From Cellulomonas fimi ATCC 484 (GTDB lineage: Bacteria > Actinomycetota > Actinomycetes > Actinomycetales > Cellulomonadaceae), in the NCBI RefSeq assembly GCF_000212695.1, contig NC_015514.1, forward strand, positions 868,001 to 932,000: a stretch of 64,000 bases of DNA. Direction: 5' to 3'. Position 1 is the stretch's first letter. Every line of letters starts with the position of its first letter. Positions 15,726-24,159 of the stretch are shown here, piece after piece. Under the pieces are notes generated by a model that did no database searches, was not told where the DNA came from, and worked only from the letters and a program-made list of their open reading frames with translations. Both the position numbers and the translations under genes were made by a program.

Positions 15726-16103
15726 TCAGGACGCGACGGGCCGCAGCTCGACGACGTCGCCCGGCCACATGATGGTCCGCACGAGACGGGCGAGGTCCTG
15801 CACGTCGTCGGTCTCGACGACGTAGTAGCCGCCGAGCTGCTCGGCGGTCTCCACGTAGGGGCCCTCGGTGACCGTCACGTCGTCGAGCTCGCCCCGTCCG
15901 TCGTCCGCCGCGGGGGTCCTCCGGACGACGAGCGCCGACGCGGCGGCCTGCAGCTCCTCGCCACCGACGACCACGTGACCACGTCGGGCGCACTCCTCGG
16001 CGAACGCGCCGTGGTCCTCGTAGGCAGCCGCCCGCGTCTGCTCGTCGGCGGCGTCCCACGCGGCCTCGTCGCCGCGCAGCAGCACCACGTACCGCTGGCT
16101 CAT
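15726..16103 (-). CDS. YCII/DGPF-domain protein
   Basis: A protein of 125 residues, ATG 16103 with GGAGGG upstream. The pattern RYVVLLRGDEAAW ... FAEECARRGHVVVGGEEL ... TVTEGPYVETAEQLGGYYVVE is typical of the DGPF/YCII family of small dimeric alpha-beta barrel proteins often found beside ECF sigma factors. No sigma factor is adjacent here. The function is unknown, and a catalytic role through a conserved His/Asp is suspected for the fold. Confidence 0.85.
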   Translation of the reverse strand: MSQRYVVLLRGDEAAWDAADEQTRAAAYEDHGAFAEECARRGHVVVGGEELQAAASALVVRRTPAADDGRGELDDVTVTEGPYVETAEQLGGYYVVETDDVQDLARLVRTIMWPGDVVELRPVAS

Positions 16104-16125
16104 GTCGTCCCTCCGTCCCCGGGCG

Positions 16126-16144
16126 GGCCGGCCCCGTGCCGGCC
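16126..16144 (-). terminator. Hairpin after the CAP-domain gene
   Basis: GGCCGGC (16126-16132) and GCCGGCC (16138-16144) pair around CCCGT. It lies between the stop of the CAP gene and the YCII start, both on the minus strand. Confidence 0.4.
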
Positions 16145-16217
16145 GCGGGCCGGCGTCGTCCTCGTCCGGCTGCCTCGTCGCCCTGATGACGCGCGACGGG
16201 TGCCGAGATCGACAGTG

Positions 16218-17012
16218 TCAGCCGAGGAACACCTGCGCGCAGAGCGCGCCGCGCGGGCCGTCGACGCACGCGACGCCGATGGACGTGAAGTCGGGCGACA
16301 GGAGGTTCGCGCGGTGGCCGGGCGAGGCGAGCCACGCGTCGACCGTGGCCTGGGCGGTCGGGTAGCCGAGCGCGAGGTTCTCGCCGACGGTCCGCCCGCC
16401 GCACGCCGTCAGGATGGGTCCGAGCGGGTCGTGCTCGAAGCGGTTCTCGGCGACGAGCAGGGACGCGCGCGCGAGCGCCTGCTCCTGCGCGCAGGCGGAG
16501 GTGGCGAGGTCGGGCAGGCCGGCGGCGCGTCGGGCGACGTTGCCGAGCGTGACGATCTCGGCGTCGATCGACTGGGGCGCGGTGGCGGCCGGTGCGGGCG
16601 CGGGGACCGGCACGGTGGTGGCCGGCTGCGGCGCGGCCGCCCCGTCGGTGTCGTCGGGGGCGTCGGGGGCGGGGGCCGGCTCGGCGGGCGTCGCGGGCGG
16701 TGCGGCGTCGGCGGTCGGCGTCGGGGTGGGTGTCGGCGTCGGTGTGCCGGTGGGCGACGCGGCGGTGCGGTCGCCCGAGCGGCTCGCGGTGTCGGCCTCG
16801 CGCAGGTCGAGCTCCGCGGCGAGGCGGACCTGCTCGGCGTCCTCGGCGGCGCCGGGGCCGGCCAGGAGGGTCGGGGCGGCGAACGCGGCGGCGGCGAGGC
16901 CGGAGGCGACGACGAGGGTCTCGACGGCGAGACGGCGGCCGCGTCGCGGGCGGCGACGAAGCTCCCTCCGACGCAGGTCACGGCGTCGCGGCGGCGGGGG
17001 GAGCGGGGTCAC
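16218..17012 (-). CDS. CAP/SCP-domain secreted protein
   Basis: A protein of 264 residues. GTG 17012 is chosen because a strongly basic N-terminus (many Arg, 1-28) then leads into a signal-anchor helix (LAVETLVVASGLAAAAFAAP). A long Pro/Thr/Ala linker with repeated TP pairs spans about 75-140. The C-terminal ~120 residues are a CAP (cysteine-rich secretory protein, SCP-like) domain: RFEHDPLGPILTACGGRTVGENLALGYP, DAWLASPGHRANLLSPDFTSIGVAC, CAQVFLG, with conserved His/Glu residues. The paired Cys suggest disulfides outside the cell. Bacterial CAP proteins are usually wall-associated with unknown activity. GATAAC sits 9 nt before the GTG and may be the -10. Confidence 0.83.
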   Translation of the reverse strand: MTPLPPPPRRRDLRRRELRRRPRRGRRLAVETLVVASGLAAAAFAAPTLLAGPGAAEDAEQVRLAAELDLREADTASRSGDRTAASPTGTPTPTPTPTPTADAAPPATPAEPAPAPDAPDDTDGAAAPQPATTVPVPAPAPAATAPQSIDAEIVTLGNVARRAAGLPDLATSACAQEQALARASLLVAENRFEHDPLGPILTACGGRTVGENLALGYPTAQATVDAWLASPGHRANLLSPDFTSIGVACVDGPRGALCAQVFLG

Positions 17013-17154
17013 GGCAGGGACGTTATCGGATCGTGACCTGGTCGCGCACCCTCGAGCAGGTCGTGCGTCCATCTCGCGAGGCCCCTCGGGTGCGGGCGGC
17101 GGCGGCGTCCCCCCGGGCGCCCGTCCTGTCCCGGCCTGGACGTGTTCGGGCTGA

Positions 17155-17213
17155 TTGCGCTTTCCGGTCCGGTGTGGCACGTTGTGCGAGGACCGCGAGA
17201 AACCGGTTTCTCG
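17155..17213 (+). promoter_or_regulatory. Pectate lyase promoter with 18-bp palindromic operator
   Basis: A candidate -35 TTGCGC (17155-17160), 17 bp, then -10 CACGTT (17178-17183). Downstream is the perfect palindrome CGAGAAACCGGTTTCTCG (17196-17213) with an AAACCGGTTT core, a form typical of LacI/GalR operators. It differs from the CCGAAA/TTTCGG site of the neighbouring LacI, so a second regulator encoded elsewhere is likely. Confidence 0.65.
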
Positions 17214-17252
17214 CTCGAGTCCCGCACTCGCGTCCCGAGACGAAGGAGTCTC

Positions 17253-19370
17253 ATGCGCACCACGGCCCACCCCTCCCTCCGCATCGGCCAGGTCACCGCC
17301 GCCGTCGGTCTGGCCGCCGTCCTCGGCCTCGCGGCCGGCCCGCCCGCCTCCGCCCAGCCCGGCCCGGGACGGCCGGCCTCGGTCGCCCCCGGCGCGGTCG
17401 CACCCGCCGACGCGCCACGCGTCGCCGCCCCCGGGCCACGTCCCTCGCCCTCGCCCGCCGAGCCGGCGCGTGACCTCGGTCGCGAGGTCCTGCCCGCCGG
17501 CGACGGGTGGGCGTCGTGGTCCGGCACCACCCGGCCCGACGGCGTCGCCCGCACCGCCGCACCGACGACGGGCGGTGCCGCAGCGGCCGCCGCGGACGTC
17601 TACGTCGTCGACACGTGGCAGGAGCTGCGTGACGCGCTCGCCGGCAGGCCCGGCGGCACGCAGACCGACGCGCGCCGCAGCACCGTGCCGCGCATCGTCT
17701 ACGTGCGCGGCACGATCGACGCGTGGCAGCGACCCGACGGCAGCCGCGTCACGTGCGCCGACCTGGAGCGGCAGGTCACCGTCGAGGGCACGGGTGCGCC
17801 GTTCGCGATGAGCGACTACGTCGCCGCGTTCGGCCCCGGCGTCGACCCGAGCGGGCCGCTCGAGACCGCGCGAGTCGCGGCCGCCGCGCTGCAGGTCGCC
17901 CAGACGCTCCAGCACGTCGGGTCGAACGTCACGATCGTCGGCGTCGGCGACGACGCCCGTCTCGTCGGGGCGTCGCTGCGGGTCCGGGACGCGAGCAACG
18001 TCATCGTGCGCAACCTCACGCTCTCGGACGCGTACGACTGCTTCCCGCAGTGGGACGCCAACGACTCGGGCGGCAGCTGGAACTCGGCCTACGACAACCT
18101 CTCGGTCTGGACGTCGACGAGCGTCTGGGTCGACCACCTCACGCTCGACGACGGCGAGCACCCGCCGAGCGCGCTCGACACCGTCTACGGGCGCCCGTTC
18201 GAGGTGCACGACGGCCTCGTCGACATCACGCACGGCTCGGACCTCGTGACGGTGTCGCACAACGTGCTGCGCGAGCACGACAAGACGTCCCTCGTCGGCT
18301 CGTCCGACTCGCGCACGCAGGACCGCGGCCAGCACCGGGTCACCTACCACCACAACCACTGGATCGACATCGGCCAGCGCGCGCCACGCGTGCGGTACGG
18401 CGACGTGCACGTCTACAACGAGCTGTACGAGCAGACGAAGCCCGCGCTCTACCCCGACGGCACCGGCTTCCAGTACTACCTCGGTGCCGGGCGGGAGAGC
18501 AGCATCGTCGCCGAGCAGAACGCCTTCGAGCTGCTGCCGGCGACCGACCCCGCGAAGATCCTCGCGGGCTGGGGCGGCACTCAGGCGAGGGTCACGGGCT
18601 CGCTCGTGAACGGCGAGCCGTTCGACGTGCAGGCCGCCTACGGCGCGACCGCGGCGACGCCCCTGTCGAGCGACGTGCGCTGGGACCCCGCCGCCGCGTA
18701 CGCGTACACCGCGCAGCCTGCCGCCGAGGTGGCCGCGACGGTGCGGGCACAGGCGGGGGCGGGGGTGCTGCCGTCCGGCACGCCGGTGTCCGACCGTGCG
18801 CCCGACCGGTTCCGGCTCGCGCACGACAACGGGCGCGACGGCCTGCACGACGGCGAGTACACCCTCACCGCGACCCTGTGGTGGGGGAGCAACGGCACCG
18901 TCGCCAAGCTCTACGAGGACGGCGTGCTCGTCGACGCCGCCTGGCTGCAGGGCACGTCGCCGGGGCGCCAGCAGGTCACGTTCGACGTCACCGGTCGCAC
19001 CGACGGGGACCACGTCTACGTGGTCGAGGTCCTCAACCCGTGGGGCTCCTCGACGTCGGCGCCGCTCACGGTCCGCGTCCGTGACGCCGCACCCGCGAAG
19101 GCCGTGCTGCGGCACGACGACCGGGACGGCGACGGCACCTTCACGGTGACCGCGAGCCTGTGGTGGGGCACCAACGCGGACACGTACGTGCTCTACCGCG
19201 ACGGCGTCGAGGTCGACCGGCAGGCGCTGACCCCGGCCACCCCGCACGCCCAGCACGTGTCGAGCGCCGTCACCGGCCTTCCTCCCGGCTCGTACGTCTT
19301 CACCGCGGAGCTGTCGAACGCCGCCGGCACGACCGCGACGGCGCCGCTCACGGTCACCGTGCGGCGCTGA
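17253..19370 (+). CDS. Secreted PL1 pectate lyase with two C-terminal Ig-like modules
   Basis: A protein of 705 residues, ATG 17253 with AAGGAG 5-10 nt upstream. The signal peptide (about 1-35) ends near ASAQ. After a Pro/Ala-rich linker comes a parallel beta-helix of polysaccharide lyase family 1: RIVYVRGTID, NVIVRNLTLSDAYDC, VWVDHLTLDDGEH, DGLVDITHGSDLVTVSHNV, and the region with the catalytic Arg, GQRAPRVRYGDVHVYNEL. Acidic residues for calcium are in place. Two related ~95-residue modules follow (each with DGxYT/TFTVTATLWWG and ending LTVRV/LTVTV), similar to small Ig-like modules on chitinases and lyases. It cleaves pectate outside the cell by beta-elimination. Regulation is probably through the palindrome upstream. 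Confidence 0.93.
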   Translation: MRTTAHPSLRIGQVTAAVGLAAVLGLAAGPPASAQPGPGRPASVAPGAVAPADAPRVAAPGPRPSPSPAEPARDLGREVLPAGDGWASWSGTTRPDGVARTAAPTTGGAAAAAADVYVVDTWQELRDALAGRPGGTQTDARRSTVPRIVYVRGTIDAWQRPDGSRVTCADLERQVTVEGTGAPFAMSDYVAAFGPGVDPSGPLETARVAAAALQVAQTLQHVGSNVTIVGVGDDARLVGASLRVRDASNVIVRNLTLSDAYDCFPQWDANDSGGSWNSAYDNLSVWTSTSVWVDHLTLDDGEHPPSALDTVYGRPFEVHDGLVDITHGSDLVTVSHNVLREHDKTSLVGSSDSRTQDRGQHRVTYHHNHWIDIGQRAPRVRYGDVHVYNELYEQTKPALYPDGTGFQYYLGAGRESSIVAEQNAFELLPATDPAKILAGWGGTQARVTGSLVNGEPFDVQAAYGATAATPLSSDVRWDPAAAYAYTAQPAAEVAATVRAQAGAGVLPSGTPVSDRAPDRFRLAHDNGRDGLHDGEYTLTATLWWGSNGTVAKLYEDGVLVDAAWLQGTSPGRQQVTFDVTGRTDGDHVYVVEVLNPWGSSTSAPLTVRVRDAAPAKAVLRHDDRDGDGTFTVTASLWWGTNADTYVLYRDGVEVDRQALTPATPHAQHVSSAVTGLPPGSYVFTAELSNAAGTTATAPLTVTVRR

Positions 19371-19490
19371 CCGGCGCTGACCGGCGCCGACCGGCGCCGA
19401 CCGGCACTGACCGGCGCTCACCGGCGCTGGGCGGCGCTGACCGGCGCTCACCGGCACTGACCGGCACTGACCGGCGTTGAGCGGCGGTCC
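19361..19490. repeat. 13 copies of a 10-bp tandem repeat (CCGGCGCTGA)
   Basis: Units run without gaps in exact 10-bp register from the last codons of the pectate lyase gene (19361) to 19490. The consensus is CCGGCGCTGA with variants such as CCGGCGCCGA, CCGGCACTGA, CCGGCGCTCA and GCGGCGCTGA. The period equals about one helical turn. No spacers are present, so it is not a CRISPR array. Confidence 0.9.
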
Positions 19491-19609
19491 GGTGCACGGG
19501 ACGGGCGAGGACCATCGTCCCCGCCCGTCCCGTGCGCCCGGCCCTACTGTCGACAGGGACGGGCCCGACCGACGGAGGCCGACCCCGTGACCCACCGGAG
19601 GTGGAGGGC

Positions 19610-19882
19610 ATGGCCTCGATGCGCGACGAGCTCGAGCAGCGCCGCGACGGCATGTGGACGGGCGCCTACGTGTCCCTGCTGCTCGTCGTCCCCGGGCTCT
19701 ACGGCGTCGTCCTCGCCCCCGGGCTGCTCCTCAAGACGCTGGTCGTCGGCGTCCTGATGGTCCTCACGCTCGTCGGGTACGTGCTCGCGACGTGCGCGCG
19801 CGGGCTCGAGGAGGTCCTGGAGGAGACGGGGACGGCCGCGACCACGACCGAGGCGGGCGCCGACCAGGCCGACGCCGCCTGA
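19610..19882 (+). CDS. Small two-helix membrane protein
   Basis: A protein of 90 residues. ATG 19610 follows GGAGGTGGAGGG. A second in-frame ATG (19619) is possible. It has a short charged N-terminus (RDELEQRRDGMW), two membrane helices (YVSLLLVVPGLYGVVLAPGLLL and LVVGVLMVLTLVGYVLATCARG) and an acidic, Thr/Ala-rich cytoplasmic tail. No family was recognised. It stands alone between the 10-bp repeat and the convergent Nudix gene. Confidence 0.65.
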   Translation: MASMRDELEQRRDGMWTGAYVSLLLVVPGLYGVVLAPGLLLKTLVVGVLMVLTLVGYVLATCARGLEEVLEETGTAATTTEAGADQADAA

Positions 19883-19915
19883 GCCCGCGCCGCCACGATC
19901 CTCGGGTGCGGGCGG

Positions 19916-20389
19916 TCAGCGGCCGCCGACGGCCTCGACGAGCCGGTCCACCAGCTCCGCCTGAGCGGCGACCACCACCCGCCGCGCCTCGTCGGGCGCG
20001 AACCACGCCGCGCGGTCGATCTCCGGCACCTCCAGCCGTCTTCCCGACCCCGGCGGCCACTCGACCTCCACGAGGTTGCTGCGCGCCCCCGTCTCGTCGA
20101 AGGATCCCTCCCGGGCCCAGGCCCGCACGACCTTCCCGCCACCCTGGCGGACCGTGCCGAGGTCCAGGTCCTCCACGGGCGACGCGGGCGGCGGGGTGCC
20201 GAGCTCCTCCGTGAACTCGCGCACCGCCACGGCGTGCAGGTCCTCCTCACCCGGGTCCGGCTCACCCTTCGGCACGGACCACGCACGCTCGCGGCGCGCC
20301 CAGAACGGCCCGCCCATGTGCCCGAGCAGCACCTCCAGGCCCGCGTCGGTGCGGCGGTACAGCAGGAGCCCGGCGCTCGTGCGTGGCAC
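19916..20389 (-). CDS. Nudix hydrolase
   Basis: A protein of 157 residues starting at GTG 20389, 3 nt after the aldo/keto reductase stop. The Nudix box is present as GEPDPGEEDLHAVAVREF followed by TEELG, one residue longer than the usual 23-residue spacing. The N-terminus MPRTSAGLLLYRR and WSVPKGE resemble the subfamily that hydrolyses nucleoside diphosphate compounds, including diadenosine polyphosphates. The cell target is unknown. It is probably co-transcribed with the reductase. Confidence 0.88.
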   Translation of the reverse strand: MPRTSAGLLLYRRTDAGLEVLLGHMGGPFWARRERAWSVPKGEPDPGEEDLHAVAVREFTEELGTPPPASPVEDLDLGTVRQGGGKVVRAWAREGSFDETGARSNLVEVEWPPGSGRRLEVPEIDRAAWFAPDEARRVVVAAQAELVDRLVEAVGGR

Positions 20390-20392
20390 GGG

Positions 20393-21187
20393 TCAGCCGC
20401 GCCCGAGCGCGTCGATCGCCGCCATCTCGTCCGCGGTCAGCTCGAAGCCGAGGGCGCCCAGGTTCTCCTCCAGCCGGTGCTGCTTCGTCGACTTCGGGAT
20501 CACGACGACGTCGTGCTGCACGTGCCAGCGCAGCACGACCTGCGCGGGCGTGACGCCGTGCGCCCGGGCCGCGTCCGCGATCGGCGCCGCGTCGAGGTCG
20601 GTCCGCTTGAGCGGGCTGTACCCCTCGACGACCACGCCGCGCTCGCGGTGCGCCGCCAGCAGCGCCGGGTCGTGGTCGACCGGGCTGTACGGGATCTGGT
20701 TCACCGCGGGCGCCTCGCCGGTCGCCGCGATCAGCTCGTCGATCTGGGCGACGGAGTAGTTCGACACCCCGATCGAACGGACGTGGCCCTCGTCGCGCGC
20801 CTCGACGAAGGCACGCCACGTGCTGGGTGTCGCCTGCCTGTTCGGCGGCCAGTGCACGAGCCACAGGTCGAGGTGGTCGGTGCCGAGCGCGGCGAGCGAC
20901 TCCATGAGCGTCTGCCGCTCGCGGCCGACGTGGTCCGGCGGGAGCTTCGTGGTGACGAACACGTCGTCGCGGTCGACGTCGATCGTCGCGAGCGCGCGGC
21001 CGACCTCGTGCTCGTTGCCGTAGCCGGTCGCGGTGTCGACGTGGCGGTACCCGAGCTGCAGGGCTGCGACGACAGCCCGCTCGGCGTCGCCGCCCTCGGC
21101 CTGCCAGGTGCCGAGTCCGAGGACGGGGATGGCGCCGCCGGGCAGCGCGAGGGTGGGGACGGGAGGCGTGCTGGTCATGCCTCCCAT
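20393..21187 (-). CDS. Aldo/keto reductase
   Basis: A protein of 264 residues from ATG 21187 (an alternative ATG at 21178, after GCGAGG, would remove three residues). It is a (beta/alpha)8 barrel with NADPH preference by family. The catalytic tetrad is visible: Asp and Tyr in DTATGYGNE, Lys in VTTKLP and His in WLVHWPPN. The C-terminal IPKSTKQHRLEENL binds the cofactor phosphate. It resembles 2,5-diketo-D-gluconate reductases of the AKR5 type. The carbonyl substrate is unknown. Confidence 0.9.
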   Translation of the reverse strand: MGGMTSTPPVPTLALPGGAIPVLGLGTWQAEGGDAERAVVAALQLGYRHVDTATGYGNEHEVGRALATIDVDRDDVFVTTKLPPDHVGRERQTLMESLAALGTDHLDLWLVHWPPNRQATPSTWRAFVEARDEGHVRSIGVSNYSVAQIDELIAATGEAPAVNQIPYSPVDHDPALLAAHRERGVVVEGYSPLKRTDLDAAPIADAARAHGVTPAQVVLRWHVQHDVVVIPKSTKQHRLEENLGALGFELTADEMAAIDALGRG

Positions 21188-21335
21188 CCTCGCCCGGCGT
21201 CACGGCCGTCGCGCGGGATGCGCAGGACCTGCGCGTTCGTCGCGGGGCCTCGTCGCGCCGTACGCTGCCGCCGCCCGCCCCGGTCGAGTCGTGCGCCGCC
21301 GACGTCCACGGAGGCCGTCGTCACCGGAGCCCTGC

Positions 21336-22301
21336 ATGTCGACCCTCGCCCCGCCGCCCCCGGGCGCGCCCGCGCCCGCCGTCCTCGCCGCCGTCGCGCC
21401 GCAGGGGCCGGACGTCGCCGGGCACCGCCCGGTCGCGCCCGACGCCCGGCCGGGAGTCGTCGCGGACCCGCTGCCGCTCCCGCGGGCCGGGTGGGGCGCC
21501 GCGGACGCCCTCGCGGCGCTCGAGGAGGCGCGGCTCGTGCTGCCGGTCGCCCCGGACGAGCCCGAGGTCGTCTCGGTGCTGACGACCGTCGTCCTGCGGC
21601 TCGGCGACGACGCGGTCAAGGTGTACCCGCCGGGCACCGACGCGGCGCACCTTGGTGCCGTCGCGACCGCGCTCGACGGCTCCCGGCGCGGGCTCCTGCC
21701 GCGGCAGGCTCCCGTCGTCACGTCGTCGGGCGTCGTGGTCGTCTCGCCGTGGCTCGCCGACGCGCGGCCCGCCCGGTGGCCCCGGATCGGTCGGGCGCTG
21801 CGCCGGTTCCACGACGACCACACGGACGCCGATGTTCCGGCGTGGGTCCCGCTGCGCCGGCTCGACGGGTTGCTCGACGCGCTCCCGGACGACGCGGCGG
21901 CGGTGCTCCTCGACGCGCGGGCCGCTCTGCTCGACGCGGTCGCCTCGGCCGGCACGGAGCTCGGCACCGGCGCGGTGCACGGTGACGTGTCGCCGGGGAA
22001 CGTGCTGCGCTCGCGCGGCCGGACGTGGCTCGTCGACCTCGACTTCGTCGCGCGTGGCCCGCTGGAGTACGACCTCACGAGCGCCGCGCGGCGGTTCGAC
22101 GCGGGCGAGCTCGACGACGTGACCTACCTGCGGTTCTGCCGCGCGTACGGGCACGACGTCCGCGGGTGGGCGGGCCGTCCCGTGCTCGACGCGGTCGCGG
22201 AGCTGGGCGGCGTGCTGTTCCGGCTGTGGGACGACCGGCAGCGGGGCGTCGGGTCGCCGTGGCTGGGGGCGGCCGTCGGGCGGTGGCGCACGCCGCTGTG
22301 A
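21336..22301 (+). CDS. APH-type phosphotransferase
   Basis: A protein of 321 residues from ATG 21336. After a ~70-residue Pro/Ala-rich lead comes a kinase-like fold: strand VVLRLGDDAVKVYPP with the ATP-binding Lys, catalytic loop AVHGDVSPGNVL (Asp, Asn) and metal site WLVDLDF. This is the aminoglycoside phosphotransferase/choline kinase superfamily. The substrate cannot be told from sequence, and chromosomal members often phosphorylate sugars or small alcohols, so no resistance is implied. The open frame extends upstream but loses coding character. Confidence 0.82.
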   Translation: MSTLAPPPPGAPAPAVLAAVAPQGPDVAGHRPVAPDARPGVVADPLPLPRAGWGAADALAALEEARLVLPVAPDEPEVVSVLTTVVLRLGDDAVKVYPPGTDAAHLGAVATALDGSRRGLLPRQAPVVTSSGVVVVSPWLADARPARWPRIGRALRRFHDDHTDADVPAWVPLRRLDGLLDALPDDAAAVLLDARAALLDAVASAGTELGTGAVHGDVSPGNVLRSRGRTWLVDLDFVARGPLEYDLTSAARRFDAGELDDVTYLRFCRAYGHDVRGWAGRPVLDAVAELGGVLFRLWDDRQRGVGSPWLGAAVGRWRTPL

Positions 22302-22310
22302 CCGGCGCGG

Positions 22311-23024
22311 TCAGCGCGTGGTGCGGGCACCGCCGTTGACGTGCACGGTCTGCCCCGTGAGGTGCCGGGCGTCGGCGGACGCGAGGAACACCACCGTGCC
22401 GGCGACGTCCTCCGGCGTCGCGGGCCGGCCGAGGCTCGTGCGCCCGACGAGGGTGCGGCGGCGCTCGGCGTCCAGCGGGCCGCCGAACAGGTCGGTGCCC
22501 TCGACGTAGCCGGGCGCGACGGCGTTGACGGTCACGTCGCGCGGCCCGAGCCGCTCGGACAGGCCGACGCTCCAGGCCTGCAGCGCGGCCTTCGCGACGG
22601 AGTACGGGTTGCCCGCGTACTCCGCGCCGATGGACCCGACGGAGACGACCGCACCGCCGGCGCGGAGGCGGTCCTCGAGCGCGGTGACGACGAGCACCGC
22701 GCCGACGAGGTTGACCGCGAGGCCGCGGTGCCAGTGGGCGGCGACGTCGGCCAGCCCGGCGCCGGCGGGTGGGGGAGGGCCGACGAAGCCGCCGGCGTTG
22801 TTGACCACCACGTCGACCGCGTCGAGGTCGTCGCGGAGCGTGCCGACCGACTCCGGGTCCTCGAGGTCGAGCCGGATGCCGCGCGCGCCGACCTGCCGCG
22901 CGGTCGCGGCGACGTCCGGCCCGCGGCCGGTGACGAGCACGTCGTCGCCCAGCGCGACGAACCGCGCCGCGGTCGCGCGCCCGATGCCGCGCGTGCCGCC
23001 GGTGATCAGCACCTGCCGGGCCAT
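22311..23024 (-). CDS. SDR-family oxidoreductase
   Basis: A protein of 237 residues, a classical short-chain dehydrogenase: cofactor loop TGGTRGIGRA, DVVVNNAGG, catalytic Ser in VVSVGSIG and Tyr/Lys in YSVAKAA, then the C-terminal HLTGQTVHVNGG typical of FabG-like enzymes. The N-terminal LVTGRG region favours NADP(H). Divergent to a MarR gene with a 54-nt shared promoter containing TTTAGACCTAAA, so it is probably repressed by that regulator and may detoxify the same ligand (inference). Confidence 0.9.
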   Translation of the reverse strand: MARQVLITGGTRGIGRATAARFVALGDDVLVTGRGPDVAATARQVGARGIRLDLEDPESVGTLRDDLDAVDVVVNNAGGFVGPPPPAGAGLADVAAHWHRGLAVNLVGAVLVVTALEDRLRAGGAVVSVGSIGAEYAGNPYSVAKAALQAWSVGLSERLGPRDVTVNAVAPGYVEGTDLFGGPLDAERRRTLVGRTSLGRPATPEDVAGTVVFLASADARHLTGQTVHVNGGARTTR

Positions 23025-23041
23025 GGGGACCTCCTGCTACG

Positions 23042-23053
23042 TTTAGACCTAAA
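23042..23053. promoter_or_regulatory. Probable MarR operator between divergent SDR and marR genes
   Basis: TTTAG-AC-CTAAA is an AT-rich inverted repeat standing out in this GC-rich DNA. It sits midway in the 54-nt divergent region, 25 nt before the marR start. MarR proteins commonly bind such short AT-rich palindromes over their own promoter. Confidence 0.65.
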
Positions 23054-23078
23054 TGATCTCACCACGCGAGGAGAGCAC

Positions 23079-23600
23079 ATGGCAACCACGCGGCCGGACG
23101 CCCGGGCCGTCGCGGACGCGTGGCGCCGGGAGCTGCCGGGCGTCCCCACGCGGTCCGTCGCCGTGGTCTGGGCCGTCAAGACCGTCGCGTCCGAGCTCCG
23201 ACGGGCGCGCGAGCGCGCGCTGCACGCGCAGCAGGTCGACCCAGCCACGCTCGACCTGCTGAGCACGCTCCGCCGGTCCGGCTCGCCCTACACGCTGACG
23301 ACGCGCGCGCTCGCGGAGCGGTGCCTCGTGAGCGCCGGCGCGGTCTCGCAGCGAGTCGCCCGAGCCGAGGAGGACGGGCTCGTCGTCCGCACGCCAGGTC
23401 CGGGCCGCAGCGTCGAGGTGGCGCTGACGGGCGCCGGCCACCGCGTCGTCGAACGTGTCGCGCAGCACGTGCTCGACGCCGACGACGCCCTCACCGCGGC
23501 GCTCACGGACGACGAGCTCGGCACGCTCGAGGCGCTCCTGGGCCGCTGGGCGGACGCGATCCGCGGGCCCGCGACCGCCGGGCGGCGCCCCGACGCGTGA
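23079..23600 (+). CDS. MarR-family regulator
   Basis: A protein of 173 residues, ATG 23079 with GAGGAGAG at 23068-23075. Long N-terminal helices, then a winged helix-turn-helix: ALAERCLVSAGAVSQRVARAEEDGLVVRTPGPGRSVEV (positions about 85-122). The C-terminal dimer helices follow (DDELGTLEALLGRWADAI). The proposed target is the TTTAGACCTAAA site it shares with the SDR gene. The inducing ligand is unknown. Confidence 0.87.
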   Translation: MATTRPDARAVADAWRRELPGVPTRSVAVVWAVKTVASELRRARERALHAQQVDPATLDLLSTLRRSGSPYTLTTRALAERCLVSAGAVSQRVARAEEDGLVVRTPGPGRSVEVALTGAGHRVVERVAQHVLDADDALTAALTDDELGTLEALLGRWADAIRGPATAGRRPDA

Positions 23601-23625
23601 CGCCCGGCAGGTGGCGCCGCGAGGG

Positions 23626-24159
23626 TCAGACCGGGCGCCCTGCGCCCGCCGTCGCGCCCGGCGCGGGCAGGGCCCGGAGCCAGTCGGCGAACGCCGCGTT
23701 GTTCACCGTCTCCCGGCGACGCGACTGCACGTGCGCGAGCGCCTCGGCGCCCGTGAGCCCGAGCGCCTCCCGCACCACCAGGGTCGCGACGAGTCCCGAG
23801 CGGTTGCGCCCGAACGTGCAGTGCAGGAGCACCGCACGGCCCTCGCGCAGCAGCCCGGCGACGAGCGACGCGAGCCCCGTGACGAGCGGCACGTCGACGT
23901 CGTCGCCGTCCACGAGCGCGCACTTGACGTAGGCGAGCCCGTCCGTGGCGCCGTCGGGCGCGTACGTGCCGGCGTCGGCGAGGTCCACGACCACGTCGAC
24001 GCCCGTCTCGCGCACCCACCGGAAGTCGACCGGGCAGCCGCCCTGCCAGAACCCGGGCAGCAGCAGGGTCGGCGGGTCGGCGGGCCGGACGCCGTCGAGG
24101 TGCACGGCGTCGGCGGTCGTCGAGGCGTCGGACGTCGCCGAAGGTGCGGGAGGTGTCAT
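23626..24159 (-). CDS. Dual-specificity/tyrosine phosphatase-like protein
   Basis: A protein of 177 residues from ATG 24159, 7 nt after TAGCCT on its strand (possible leaderless start). The phosphatase signature HCTFGRNRSG gives nucleophile Cys114 and Arg120, and the preceding VDGDDVDVPL region can supply the general acid. Members of this fold dephosphorylate proteins, lipids or inositol phosphates. Earlier extension of the frame to 24384 is low-complexity and overlaps the SOS-box promoter, so the shorter form is preferred. Confidence 0.8.
   Translation of the reverse strand: MTPPAPSATSDASTTADAVHLDGVRPADPPTLLLPGFWQGGCPVDFRWVRETGVDVVVDLADAGTYAPDGATDGLAYVKCALVDGDDVDVPLVTGLASLVAGLLREGRAVLLHCTFGRNRSGLVATLVVREALGLTGAEALAHVQSRRRETVNNAAFADWLRALPAPGATAGAGRPV

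Noticed and set aside
19361..19490. CRISPR array
   Set aside because: Units are 10 bp and contiguous with no unique spacers, and no cas genes are in the window.
16218..19595. Long minus-strand frame joining the CAP gene to sequence antisense to pectate lyase
   Set aside because: Only the last 264 codons have coding character and a signal sequence. The rest mirrors the lyase gene on the other strand.
21336..22301. Antibiotic resistance gene (aminoglycoside phosphotransferase)
   Set aside because: The kinase fold is clear but substrate-specific features are not, and chromosomal members mostly act on other small molecules.
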